Source: Flagellimonas aquimarina
Lineage (GTDB): Bacteria > Bacteroidota > Bacteroidia > Flavobacteriales > Flavobacteriaceae
NCBI RefSeq assembly: GCF_003149745.1
Contig: NZ_QGEG01000007.1
Coordinates: forward strand, 383 to 40,518
Length of the DNA stretch: 40,136 nucleotides
Reading direction: 5' to 3'
The notes under the pieces are model-generated. The model saw nothing but the letters and a program-made list of their open reading frames with translations, was not told the origin of the DNA and searched no databases. A program made the translations under genes and the position numbers. Of the stretch, positions 8,425 through 16,114 are shown in pieces. The stretch's first letter is position 1. Every line of letters starts with the position of its first letter.

Positions 8425-9465
8425 TTAGTTTACCTTGATTTCCTGCTCAGAAGCATTGGAAATACCCTCTATAACAGGCAACATTTTATTGACCAAGATT
8501 GCCATATGATCAAAATCCATAAGGCTTATTTCATCCCCTACTTTATGATAGTGGTCAAAATTGGTGAAATCAAAAGTGCAATAGGTATGTGATGGGACTC
8601 CAAATTCTGTATGGAACGGATAATTGTCCGATCGCTGGAATAAACTATATTCTCTAGCCGTTGGTAAAAAACCTACCAGTTTCTCTTTGGCATATACATT
8701 GCTTACTTCTGCCAAATTAGATTTTTTATACCCTGTAATATAAACCAAATAGTCCTTTCCTCTTAATGGTACTCCTGTCATCTCAAAATTCAGCATTGTA
8801 TATAAGTTCAAATTCTGTGCTTTAAGTTTTTTTGCTAAATGCTCTGAACCCAACAATCCTTTTTCTTCTGCACTGAACAAAGCAAAAATTAAACTGCGCT
8901 TATTGGTCTTTTTAGTTCCAAAATAACGAGCCAATTCCATTACTGTAGCTGTTCCAGATGCATTATCGTTAGCTCCATTGGCAATGGCATCCCCTTTATC
9001 AATAGTAATAATTCCAATATGATCGTAATGAGCCCCAATTAAAATGTATTCATTCTTCAATATCGGGTCGTTTCCTTCCACCACTCCAACAACGTTATAA
9101 GATGTTTTCTTATAGTTAGAAAGAGTATCCCTATATGATTTAAAATAAGGCGCAACACCATTTGATTTGAAATGATTTTTAATATACTTTGCTGCCATTT
9201 CAATGCCTTCGCTACCTGAATCTCGGCCTTTTAGGTCATCCGAAGCCAAATAATTCATCAAGGTTCCAATCTGTTTTGCATTTGTAAATTCAGCTTCTGA
9301 ATCACCTGAAGCTTTTATTTCTGAAACCTCTTCAACCACACTACCTTTAACTCCTTCCGGACCTGAAGGTCCTGCTGACGGACTGACCGTTGTGGTTTCA
9401 ACTATTTGCGTAGAACCGCAGCTTAATATCAGTGCTATTGAAAAAAAGCTTAAAACTTTTCTCAT
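8425..9465 (-). CDS. M28-family metallopeptidase, lipoprotein
   Basis: This 346-residue protein has a lipoprotein signal (hydrophobic residues 4-15, lipobox LILSC, Cys16), followed by a ~45-residue low-complexity linker rich in Ser, Glu, Gly and Pro. The zinc-aminopeptidase core is present: GAHYDHIG (H146), GANDNASG (D167) and FSAEEKGLLGSEHL (E200/E201), with further ligands later in FDHYHKVGD. Family members are di-zinc exopeptidases that trim peptides in the periplasm or at the cell surface. It sits downstream of the PDH E2 gene but a strong terminator lies between them, so it has its own promoter. Confidence 0.9.
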   Translation of the reverse strand: MRKVLSFFSIALILSCGSTQIVETTTVSPSAGPSGPEGVKGSVVEEVSEIKASGDSEAEFTNAKQIGTLMNYLASDDLKGRDSGSEGIEMAAKYIKNHFKSNGVAPYFKSYRDTLSNYKKTSYNVVGVVEGNDPILKNEYILIGAHYDHIGIITIDKGDAIANGANDNASGTATVMELARYFGTKKTNKRSLIFALFSAEEKGLLGSEHLAKKLKAQNLNLYTMLNFEMTGVPLRGKDYLVYITGYKKSNLAEVSNVYAKEKLVGFLPTAREYSLFQRSDNYPFHTEFGVPSHTYCTFDFTNFDHYHKVGDEISLMDFDHMAILVNKMLPVIEGISNASEQEIKVN

Positions 9466-9494
9466 CTTAATTGATTTATGTTTTTAAAGATAAA

Positions 9495-9522
9495 AAAAGC
9501 ATCCTTAAAAGGATGCTTTCAA
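9495..9522 (-). terminator. Intrinsic terminator after pdhC
   Basis: An inverted repeat of about 11 bp (AAAGCATCCTT with AAGGATGCTTT) lies 40 bp beyond the E2 stop codon and is followed on the minus strand by a run of T residues. It separates the PDH genes from the peptidase gene. Confidence 0.85.
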
Positions 9523-9561
9523 TTTTTATTGTTTTTTACGGCAATCGAAGTGGCAATGATT

Positions 9562-11193
9562 TTATGCCAACATCGTAACCGGATTCTCTAAATAAGCTCT
9601 AAGGGTCTGTAAAAACTGAGCTCCAACAGCACCATCAACAGTTCTATGATCACATGCCAATGTTACTTTCATTGTACTCCCAACTACAATTTCACCATTT
9701 TTTACAACAGGTTTCTCAACTATGGCCCCAACGGACAAAATAGCAGAGTTTGGTTTGTTGATAATTGATGTGAATTCCAAGATTCCGAACATTCCTAAGT
9801 TGGAAACAGTGAATGTGCTGCCTTCCATCTCATCCGGTTTTATCTTTTTGGATCTTGCTCTTCCGGCCAAATCTTTTACTGAGGCACCAAGTTGGGTCAA
9901 ACTTAGGTTGTCAGCAAATTTTATTACAGGCACCACAAGGCCTTCATCAACAGCTACGGCTACTCCCATATGAATATGGTGCTTGTAGATTGTGGCATCA
10001 TCCGTCCATGTTGTATTTACCTGTGGATGTTTTTTTAGTGCCATGGCACAGGCTTTTAGCACCATGTCATTAAAAGATACCTTGGTATCTGGCAAATTGT
10101 TGATCTGCGCTCTTGAGGCTTTTGCATTGTCCATATCCACCTCTATAGTAAGGTAGAAATGCGGTGCAGTAAATTTTGATGCGCCCAAGTGCTTTGTTAT
10201 TGCTTTGCGCATTGAAGAGTTCTTTACTTCTTCCATGCTTTCTTCTCCAACAGGTAAATTAATTGGCGCCATTGGAGCGGCGGCCTTAGTTTCGGAAGGT
10301 GCAGCGGCAACAGGCGCAACTGAGGCTGAAGGTTTGTAATTCTCAACATCCCGTTTTACTATTCTTCCATGATCCCCCGAACCGGTAACATCAGACAAAT
10401 TGATTCCTTTATCACTAGCAATTTTCTTTGCCAATGGAGAAGCCAAAATACGCTGTCCGTTTTGTGAAGAAATAACTTCTGCGGCTTTCTCCGGTGTTTT
10501 GGATTGCTCGGTTACTTGGTCTTCCTTTTTTACAGTACTTTCAGCAGCACTTGAACTTGGAGCACTAAGCACAGCGTTCACATCTGTTCCTTCTGGTCCT
10601 ATTACGGCTAAAACTTCATCTACCGGAGCAGACTCACCTTCTTGAATTCCGATATGCAATAACACACCTGAATAAAAAGATTCAAACTCCATGGTGGCTT
10701 TGTCTGTTTCAATCTCAGCCAAAATATCGCCTTCTTCTACAGTATCTCCTACCTTTTTTAACCAAGCCGCTACCGTACCTTCTTCCATTGTATCGCTTAA
10801 GCGTGGCATGGTAATAATTTCAACCCCTTCTGGAATTTCAGTACTTGCAGCAACTGGAGCAACTGGAGTTTCAGCAGAGCTTTCTATTTCTGCTGGAGCT
10901 TCAGCTAGTGGCTGCGCACTACCGCCTCCATTTAACAATGCAGAAATATCTTCTCCATCTTCACCAATTATGGCCAAAAGCGAATCAACAGGAGCACCAT
11001 CTCCTTCCTGTATACCAATATGTAGTAGTGTTCCTTCATGAAAGGATTCAAATTCCATTGTGGCTTTGTCCGTTTCAATTTCGGCCAAAATATCACCTTC
11101 CTCTATTTTGTCCCCTACGTTCTTGAGCCATTTGGCCACGGTGCCTTCCTCCATGGTATCACTCAATCTAGGCATGTTGATTACTTCTGCCAT
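9562..11193 (-). CDS. pdhC: Pyruvate dehydrogenase complex E2 (dihydrolipoamide acetyltransferase), two lipoyl domains
   Basis: This 543-residue E2 transfers acetyl groups from lipoamide to CoA and forms the PDH core. Two lipoyl domains are seen (residues ~3-77 and ~126-200), each with the lipoylated Lys in ETDKATMEFESF (K43 and K165). They are joined by Ala/Pro/Glu-rich linkers. A peripheral subunit-binding domain follows (~248-285, ILASPLAKKIASDKGINLSD), then the acyltransferase domain with the active-site block DHRTVDG (H516, D520). The two lipoyl domains are very similar in DNA as well as protein. The start is 4 bp after the pdhA stop, so the genes are co-transcribed. Confidence 0.96.
   Translation of the reverse strand: MAEVINMPRLSDTMEEGTVAKWLKNVGDKIEEGDILAEIETDKATMEFESFHEGTLLHIGIQEGDGAPVDSLLAIIGEDGEDISALLNGGGSAQPLAEAPAEIESSAETPVAPVAASTEIPEGVEIITMPRLSDTMEEGTVAAWLKKVGDTVEEGDILAEIETDKATMEFESFYSGVLLHIGIQEGESAPVDEVLAVIGPEGTDVNAVLSAPSSSAAESTVKKEDQVTEQSKTPEKAAEVISSQNGQRILASPLAKKIASDKGINLSDVTGSGDHGRIVKRDVENYKPSASVAPVAAAPSETKAAAPMAPINLPVGEESMEEVKNSSMRKAITKHLGASKFTAPHFYLTIEVDMDNAKASRAQINNLPDTKVSFNDMVLKACAMALKKHPQVNTTWTDDATIYKHHIHMGVAVAVDEGLVVPVIKFADNLSLTQLGASVKDLAGRARSKKIKPDEMEGSTFTVSNLGMFGILEFTSIINKPNSAILSVGAIVEKPVVKNGEIVVGSTMKVTLACDHRTVDGAVGAQFLQTLRAYLENPVTMLA
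10594..11193 (-). repeat. Internal duplication: tandem lipoyl-domain coding segments of pdhC
   Basis: Codons 1-76 (about 10966-11193) and codons 125-200 (about 10594-10821) encode nearly the same domain. Both carry MPRLSDTMEEGTVA and GDILAEIETDKATMEFES. Duplicated lipoyl domains are normal for E2 proteins. The marked similarity of the copies suggests a recent duplication or gene conversion (inference). Confidence 0.7.
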
Positions 11194-11197
11194 CTAC

Positions 11198-12196
11198 TTA
11201 TAATTTATGTTGTAAAAATGGATAATCTTTTTGTTCGTAAACGGTATCGTACATCTGCTGAACTGGTGGGAAATCTGATTCTTCGGCGAACTTTTCACAT
11301 TCTGCCACCAAATCCTTAACCCGTTTGTCCATCTCTTTAATTTCATCTTCAGTTGCATATCCTTTTTCAAGAATAATTTCCTTGACCTGACTTATTGGGT
11401 CAATTTTTTTATACTCTTCCACCTCTTCTTTAGTACGATAATGCTGTGCATCTGACATGGAATGTCCACGATAACGATACGTCTTCATCTCTAAGAAAGT
11501 AGGTCCACCACCGGTGCGCGCTCTCTCAACAGCCTTATCCACTTCTTTGGCAACAATAGCAGGATCCATTCCATCAACAGGACCGCAAGGCATCTCATAC
11601 CCAAGTCCTAACTTCCAAATATCTGTGGAATAGGATGTGCGAGCAACCGAAGTTCCCATAGCGTACCCATTGTTTTCACAGATAAATACTACTGGCAACT
11701 GCCATAGCATAGCCAAATTGAAAGCTTCATGCAAAGAACCTTGACGAACTGCGCCATCACCCATATAGCAAAGGGTTACCGCATCTCTTTTAAAGTATTT
11801 ATCAGCAAAAGCCAATCCGGCTCCTAAAGGAATCTGCCCACCAACTATACCGTGTCCTCCATAAAACCGATGTTCTTTGGAGAAAATATGCATGGAACCA
11901 CCCATACCTTTGGATGTACCTGTTACTTTACCAAAAAGTTCGGCCATTACACGTTTAGGGTCTACACCCATACCAATTGGCTGTACGTGGTTTCTATAGG
12001 CAGTTATCATTCTGTCCTTGGTCAAATCCATTGCATGCAACGAACCTGCCAAAACTGCTTCCTGACCATTATATAAGTGAAGGAAACCCCTAACTTTTTG
12101 CTGAATATATACTGCGGCCAATTTGTCCTCAAACTTTCTCCAGAACAACATGTCCTCATACCATTTTAGGTAAACTTCTTTGGTGATTTTTTTCAT
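11198..12196 (-). CDS. pdhA: Pyruvate dehydrogenase E1 component, alpha subunit
   Basis: This 332-residue subunit provides much of the thiamine diphosphate site for oxidative decarboxylation of pyruvate. The TPP motif starts at GDGAVRQGS and runs to ENNGYAMGTS. The regulatory-loop region YRYRGHSMSDAQHYRTKEEV is also conserved. I take the ATG at 12196 (MKKITKEVYLKWYEDM); a TTG one codon earlier is possible but unnecessary. The E1-beta gene is not between pdhA and pdhC and must be elsewhere, an arrangement known in Flavobacteriia. Together with pdhC it forms a two-gene operon. Confidence 0.95.
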   Translation of the reverse strand: MKKITKEVYLKWYEDMLFWRKFEDKLAAVYIQQKVRGFLHLYNGQEAVLAGSLHAMDLTKDRMITAYRNHVQPIGMGVDPKRVMAELFGKVTGTSKGMGGSMHIFSKEHRFYGGHGIVGGQIPLGAGLAFADKYFKRDAVTLCYMGDGAVRQGSLHEAFNLAMLWQLPVVFICENNGYAMGTSVARTSYSTDIWKLGLGYEMPCGPVDGMDPAIVAKEVDKAVERARTGGGPTFLEMKTYRYRGHSMSDAQHYRTKEEVEEYKKIDPISQVKEIILEKGYATEDEIKEMDKRVKDLVAECEKFAEESDFPPVQQMYDTVYEQKDYPFLQHKL

Positions 12197-12217
12197 CAAC
12201 GGTTATATTATATGAAA

Positions 12218-12235
12218 TTCTCCAGTGTTGGAGAA
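12218..12235 (-). repeat. 7-bp hairpin between cdd and pdhA
   Basis: TTCTCCA and TGGAGAA flank a 4-base loop. The hairpin lies 43 bp beyond the cdd stop and 22 bp before the pdhA start. It could be a weak cdd terminator or a 5' leader hairpin of pdhA; the T-run after it is poor. Confidence 0.45.
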
Positions 12236-12238
12236 AAG

Positions 12239-12246
12239 CAAAAATA
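12239..12246 (-). promoter_or_regulatory. Possible -7 box upstream of pdhA
   Basis: The minus strand reads TATTTTTG, a perfect match to the Bacteroidota -7 consensus TAnnTTTG, 43 bp before the pdhA ATG. I see no good TTTG -33 box at the expected distance, so it is tentative. Confidence 0.35.
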
Positions 12247-12277
12247 CATATATATCTGTTTTGTAAAAAGATTTGGT

Positions 12278-12769
12278 TTAAGAATCACTTAAAAATGAAC
12301 TACTAAAAGCTAAAGGCAAAATATCAGCTACAGAATCACATTTATAAATAGGCCCCGTTTCTCCTCTAAGCAATATGGAAATGGGCGACTTTTGTTTCTG
12401 TTCATACTCTATAATCGATTGTCTACAATTACCGCATGGGCCTGCTGGAGAATCAACTACATAATCTTTGGAGGTTGCACTAATAGCTATGGATGTGATG
12501 CCAATACCCGGATATTTTGCTCCTGCCTGGAATATGGCCACACGCTCTGCACAAAGTCCAGATGGGTATGATGAATTTTCTTGATTGTTTCCAATAACAG
12601 TCTCTCCATTTTCCAGTAAAACTGCTGCACCTACTTTAAAATTGGAATACGGCGCATATGCATTTTCTCTAGCCAGTTCAGCTTCACTTAACAATTTCTG
12701 TTCGTTTTGTGATAGCGCTTCCTTGTTATCGTAAACGGAAAGCTCAAAACCAATGTGCTGTTTTTTCAT
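12278..12769 (-). CDS. cdd: Cytidine deaminase
   Basis: This 163-residue homotetrameric-type enzyme deaminates cytidine and deoxycytidine to uridine forms in pyrimidine salvage. The catalytic zinc motifs are intact: CAE at residues 73-75 (C73 ligand, E75 proton shuttle) and PCGNCRQ with C112 and C115. AYAPYSNFKVGAA is the usual substrate-binding block. It is somewhat longer than the ~130-residue short form because of a ~25-residue N-terminal extension and extra C-terminal residues. It lies between porV and pdhA on the same strand but a strong terminator precedes it. Confidence 0.95.
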   Translation of the reverse strand: MKKQHIGFELSVYDNKEALSQNEQKLLSEAELARENAYAPYSNFKVGAAVLLENGETVIGNNQENSSYPSGLCAERVAIFQAGAKYPGIGITSIAISATSKDYVVDSPAGPCGNCRQSIIEYEQKQKSPISILLRGETGPIYKCDSVADILPLAFSSSFLSDS

Positions 12770-12788
12770 TTTGATGTTAGGTATTGAC

Positions 12789-12796
12789 CAAAAATA
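12789..12796 (-). promoter_or_regulatory. Possible -7 box for cdd overlapping the porV terminator
   Basis: The minus strand reads TATTTTTG, matching TAnnTTTG, 20 bp before the cdd ATG. It overlaps the distal arm of the porV terminator hairpin by three bases. No clear -33 box is seen. Confidence 0.35.
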
Positions 12797-12827
12797 AGAA
12801 AACCTGTCGATGGACAGGTTTTCTTAT
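12794..12827 (-). terminator. Intrinsic terminator after porV
   Basis: A perfect 15-bp inverted repeat (12794-12808 with 12813-12827, core AAAACCTGTC/GACAGGTTTT) closes a 4-base loop 18 bp beyond the porV stop. The A/T-rich stem base gives a short U-rich end. Confidence 0.8.
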
Positions 12828-12844
12828 GATTTTATTGTACTTGC

Positions 12845-13990
12845 TTAGTCATTCACATACTCCTCACCAAAATTAAAGGTAAGTGAGAATCGCAACGTAT
12901 TTTCTAAAGGATTCCTAACTTGAGAAGTAGAAAACAAGTAAGAAAGGTCTATCTGCGCAGCCTTAAATTTAAAACCTGCTCCTAAAGTAAAGAATTGTCT
13001 AGCACCTTTTTCTTCGTTTTCATTAAAATACCCGGCACGTAACATGAACGCTTCTTGGTATTTGTACTCTGCGCCCAATGCCCATGTAACTTCTTTTAGT
13101 TCTTCTCCAAAACCATCAGGAGCATCTCCTAAGGATTCAAAAGCTCCACTTAAAAAACCTATTTGCTGATATTCATTGTTGTCCTCTGCAGTAATTAGTC
13201 CATCTCCTGTGAAGTCCCTTGGTGTTGGCACCAATAACTTATTGAACTCCGTAGTAAGTCCTAATATATTGTCTTGGTCTAGGATGAAATCAAAACCAGC
13301 TCCAAACTTTAAGTTTGTGGGCAAAAAGTTTTCCTGACCGCCAGCATCGTATTGAATCTTTCCACCAAGGTTGGAAATATTGAATCCTGCCCTCCAACGA
13401 CCATCAAAACTATTATAGGCTATCTCTCTAGAGCGGAAAAAACCTGCAATATCCACCGCAAAAGCGTTAGCGGCCTGCGAGTCTTGCGTACCATCTTGAA
13501 ATCTAAGATTTGAACTGATGAACCTTCCTCCTACAGCCATAGAAAATGTTTGGCTAAGCTTTAAGGAATATGATCCGTCTATTGCAAATTCATTAGGCTT
13601 TACTAAGGTAGCGTCTTCATCAATTGTTTGGCGAAGTTCTATTTCTCCCAAGCCAAAATACCGTATGCTCGCAGCAAAAGCACTACGATCATTGATTTTG
13701 TTGTAAAAGTTTGCATTTAATAAGGAAACATCATTAACAATGCTTTCCAAATACGGGGTATAACTTACTCCTATTCCGGTTTTTTGGTTTGCAAATGCAA
13801 ATTTTGCTGGATTCCATTGTTGCGAGAAAGCATCAACAGAAGTGGCCACACCCATATCTCCCATACCAGATGCTCTTGCATCTGCTGCAATTGTTAAGAA
13901 TGGGACAGCTGTTGTAATTACTCTTTCTTGTTGTGCACTTGTCCGTGAGGCTATGACAAGTAACACTACCAATATCAGTAACTTTTTCAT
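12845..13990 (-). CDS. porV: Type IX secretion system outer-membrane protein PorV (LptO-like)
   Basis: This 381-residue protein has a signal peptide (MKKLLILVVLLVIASRTSAQ) and a beta-barrel pattern of alternating residues to the C-terminus (FSLTFNFGEEYVND). The N-terminal block TTAVPFLTIAADARASGMGD and QWNPAKFAFA is characteristic of PorV, a 14-stranded FadL-like barrel. In T9SS it takes cargo from the SprA/Sov translocon and hands it to the PorU sortase. The gene neighbourhood (cdd downstream, gldJ divergent upstream) agrees with flavobacterial porV, but the usual neighbour porU is missing. Two tandem AGCGTTT repeats lie just upstream of its start codon. Confidence 0.93.
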   Translation of the reverse strand: MKKLLILVVLLVIASRTSAQQERVITTAVPFLTIAADARASGMGDMGVATSVDAFSQQWNPAKFAFANQKTGIGVSYTPYLESIVNDVSLLNANFYNKINDRSAFAASIRYFGLGEIELRQTIDEDATLVKPNEFAIDGSYSLKLSQTFSMAVGGRFISSNLRFQDGTQDSQAANAFAVDIAGFFRSREIAYNSFDGRWRAGFNISNLGGKIQYDAGGQENFLPTNLKFGAGFDFILDQDNILGLTTEFNKLLVPTPRDFTGDGLITAEDNNEYQQIGFLSGAFESLGDAPDGFGEELKEVTWALGAEYKYQEAFMLRAGYFNENEEKGARQFFTLGAGFKFKAAQIDLSYLFSTSQVRNPLENTLRFSLTFNFGEEYVND

Positions 13991-13994
13991 TTTA

Positions 13995-14009
13995 AGCGTT
14001 TAGCGTTTA
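13995..14009. repeat. Tandem heptamer AGCGTTT x2, third copy at 14220
   Basis: AGCGTTTA occurs at 13995-14002 and 14002-14009 in tandem and again at 14220-14227. The pair ends immediately before the porV start codon on the minus strand. It may be a regulatory element, a translation-related sequence or a rearrangement scar. Confidence 0.6.
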
Positions 14010-14160
14010 GTAAATGTTCAAGGTTCAGAGCGTTCTAAAGTATTAAAATAACTTTAGACGTATTACATGTAAACGAACTTTTCCAAAAATTCTTGTAATT
14101 AACACCTTTTTTTTTAATCAATCATAAAGACAAGGTAACCTGCATCACATAATTTGAATC

Positions 14161-14168
14161 TAAATTTG
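14161..14168 (+). promoter_or_regulatory. Possible -7 box upstream of gldJ
   Basis: TAAATTTG matches TAnnTTTG exactly. A transcript from here would have a leader of about 220 nt before gldJ. No well-placed -33 TTTG is seen. Confidence 0.3.
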
Positions 14169-14285
14169 CAGTGCAAAACCGTTAAAAACCCAATTAAATC
14201 ATACTATTTTGAAACCTCTAGCGTTTAAATCGTAGAAGAAGTTTGTTTGATGGTTGTCATAATTATTTTACAAGCACAAAATATT

Positions 14286-14396
14286 ATGGTTAAAACATCG
14301 TTTTATTGCCAATACAAAGATTTTAATAAATCAAATCAAGTTAAAGTAGCTAGGGGTGAAACCCTAAGTTTTAAAGTACTCAAGCCCAAATTATGA
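14286..14396 (+). CDS. Possible 36-codon leader ORF overlapping the gldJ start
   Basis: ATG at 14286 opens a 36-codon frame (begins MVKTSFYCQYKDF) that ends in TGA at 14394-14396, overlapping the gldJ ATG by the classic ATGA four-base overlap. The peptide is basic and shows no recognisable domain or signal peptide. It could be a translated leader coupled to gldJ or a chance frame; the evidence is only the overlap geometry. Confidence 0.2.
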   Translation: MVKTSFYCQYKDFNKSNQVKVARGETLSFKVLKPKL

Positions 14397-16051
14397 AAAA
14401 ACACTTTATCAAAGTTGTACTTTCTTGCGCTGTTATAGTGGGAAGTTTTTCTAGTTGTAAAAATTCCTCATCCTCTTCTTCCAAGAACGTTTCTAGAGCC
14501 ACAGGATGGAAAATAAATGCTAAAGAAGGTGGATTTCAATACAATTCTGATTTTAAAGAACAAGTAACTCCTCCGGGAACCGTGTTCATTGAAGGTGGAA
14601 CATTTACCAAAGGTAAGGTCCAAGACGATATTATGCACGATTGGAACAATACTCCCACGCAACAACACGTGCAGTCATTCTATATGGATGAGACCGAGGT
14701 GACCAATGTTATGTATTTAGAGTACTTGGATTATCTTAAGTCCGTATATCCTCCAGAAAACCCTAACTATAAAAACATTTATACTGGTGCATTGCCAGAC
14801 ACATTGGTATGGAGAAACAGATTAGGCTTTAATGAGACCATGACCAATAATTATTTGCGACACCCTGCATATGCTGAATATCCGGTGGTTGGTGTAAATT
14901 GGGTACAGGCCTCTCAATATGCTGAATGGAGAACCGATAGGGTTAATGAAGCAATGTTGGAAAAAGAAGGTTTCTTGGCCCAAGATGCAAAATATAAGGT
15001 TTTGAACGGTGAAATTGGAGGAACCTTTAGCACAGAAGCTTATTTGAACAACCCAGAATCAGTTTATGAGGGTCAAATAGATTCGCTTCAAGGAAAGCAG
15101 AAAAGGGACTCCATTAATGCATTTGCCAAAAGAAGCAGTGGAATCATAATGCCAGAATATAGACTTCCAACGGAAACTGAGTGGGAATATGCAGCTCAAG
15201 CTCTTATTGGATCTAGAGAATACAACAACTACAGAGGTAGAAAGAAATACCCATGGGAAGGTGATTACACCAGAAATGGTCAACGTGTAGGTCGTGGTGA
15301 TCAACTGGCCAACTTTAAGCAAGCTAAAGGTGATTATGGCGGAATTGCAGGATGGTCAGATGACGGTGCTGATATTACAGCAGAAGTAAAATCATACAAA
15401 CCAAACGATTTTGGGCTTTATGAAATGGCAGGTAACGTATCTGAATGGGTTGCGGATGTATACCGTCCCATTGTTGATGACGAAATAAGTGACTTTAACT
15501 ATTACCGTGGAAACATTTTCTTGAAGAAAGCCATTGGTGAAGACGGAAAAGTTGAAATCCTTAAGGACGAAATTGTATATGACACACTACCAAACGGCAA
15601 GATTATAGCTTTAAATCTTCCAGGAGAAATTAAAGAAGTTCCTGTAGATGAACAAGAAACCTATCTAAGAACCAATTTTTCTTCAAGTGATAACCGTGGT
15701 TATCGCGATGGCGACCCAGGTTCTTCAAGATTTTTCGAAAGGTTTAGCGATGAGAACGATAACAGAAAAATGTATGACTCACCAAAACATAAGGTAGAAA
15801 GAGATTCTACTGGTAAAATCCTTCGTCAGTATGATACTTCCAATTATAGAACATCTTTAATCAATGATGAAGTAAGGGTATATAAAGGAGGTTCTTGGAG
15901 AGATCGAGCTTTTTGGCTAGACCCAGCTCAACGTAGATATCTACCACAATACATGGCAACTGACGATATTGGGTTCAGATGTGCAATGTCTAGAGTAGGT
16001 TCAAAGTCTAAAACAAAGAATAAGACAATAAGACACAAGAAAGCAAAATAA
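14393..16051 (+). CDS. gldJ: Gliding motility lipoprotein GldJ
   Basis: This 552-residue protein has a lipoprotein signal with lipobox near SFSSC (Cys22) followed by a Ser-rich linker. It contains a formylglycine-generating-enzyme/sulfatase-modifying-factor fold: PPGTVFIEGGTF, MDETEVTNVMYLEYL, EYPVVGVNWVQASQYAEWR, YRLPTETEWEYAAQ, GNVSEWVADVY and a C-terminal VYKGGSWRDRAFWLDPAQRR with DIGFRCA. GldJ is an outer-membrane lipoprotein essential for gliding and T9SS function in F. johnsoniae, stabilising GldK and the motor-coupled ring; it is not known to be an enzyme. The related GldK has the same fold, but the neighbours murF and porV favour GldJ. Confidence 0.93.
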   Translation: MKKHFIKVVLSCAVIVGSFSSCKNSSSSSSKNVSRATGWKINAKEGGFQYNSDFKEQVTPPGTVFIEGGTFTKGKVQDDIMHDWNNTPTQQHVQSFYMDETEVTNVMYLEYLDYLKSVYPPENPNYKNIYTGALPDTLVWRNRLGFNETMTNNYLRHPAYAEYPVVGVNWVQASQYAEWRTDRVNEAMLEKEGFLAQDAKYKVLNGEIGGTFSTEAYLNNPESVYEGQIDSLQGKQKRDSINAFAKRSSGIIMPEYRLPTETEWEYAAQALIGSREYNNYRGRKKYPWEGDYTRNGQRVGRGDQLANFKQAKGDYGGIAGWSDDGADITAEVKSYKPNDFGLYEMAGNVSEWVADVYRPIVDDEISDFNYYRGNIFLKKAIGEDGKVEILKDEIVYDTLPNGKIIALNLPGEIKEVPVDEQETYLRTNFSSSDNRGYRDGDPGSSRFFERFSDENDNRKMYDSPKHKVERDSTGKILRQYDTSNYRTSLINDEVRVYKGGSWRDRAFWLDPAQRRYLPQYMATDDIGFRCAMSRVGSKSKTKNKTIRHKKAK

Positions 16052-16071
16052 CAATACTTAGAGTATTTTAT

Positions 16072-16103
16072 AAAAGCCCTGACCAAAATCAGGGCTTTTT
16101 TTT
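16072..16103 (+). terminator. Intrinsic terminator after gldJ
   Basis: An 11-bp stem (AAAAGCCCTGA with TCAGGGCTTTT, loop 16083-16088) runs straight into a T tract. It ends only 12 bp before the murF start. Confidence 0.9.
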
Positions 16104-16114
16104 ATCTTCGATTT

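Larger units (their letters stand above)
13991..14392. other. Divergent porV-gldJ intergenic region (402 bp) without porU
   Basis: This AT-rich spacer holds no ORF longer than about 36 codons. It contains short repeats of AGCGTTTA, a TAnnTTTG match at 14161-14168 on the plus strand and a small hairpin near 14351-14366 (TAGGG/CCCTA). In F. johnsoniae the ~3.5-4 kb sortase gene porU occupies this place. Confidence 0.7.

Noticed and set aside
10691..11041. 116-codon plus-strand frame within pdhC
   Set aside because: Antisense to the repetitive lipoyl-linker region; Ser/Pro-rich artefact of the repeat.
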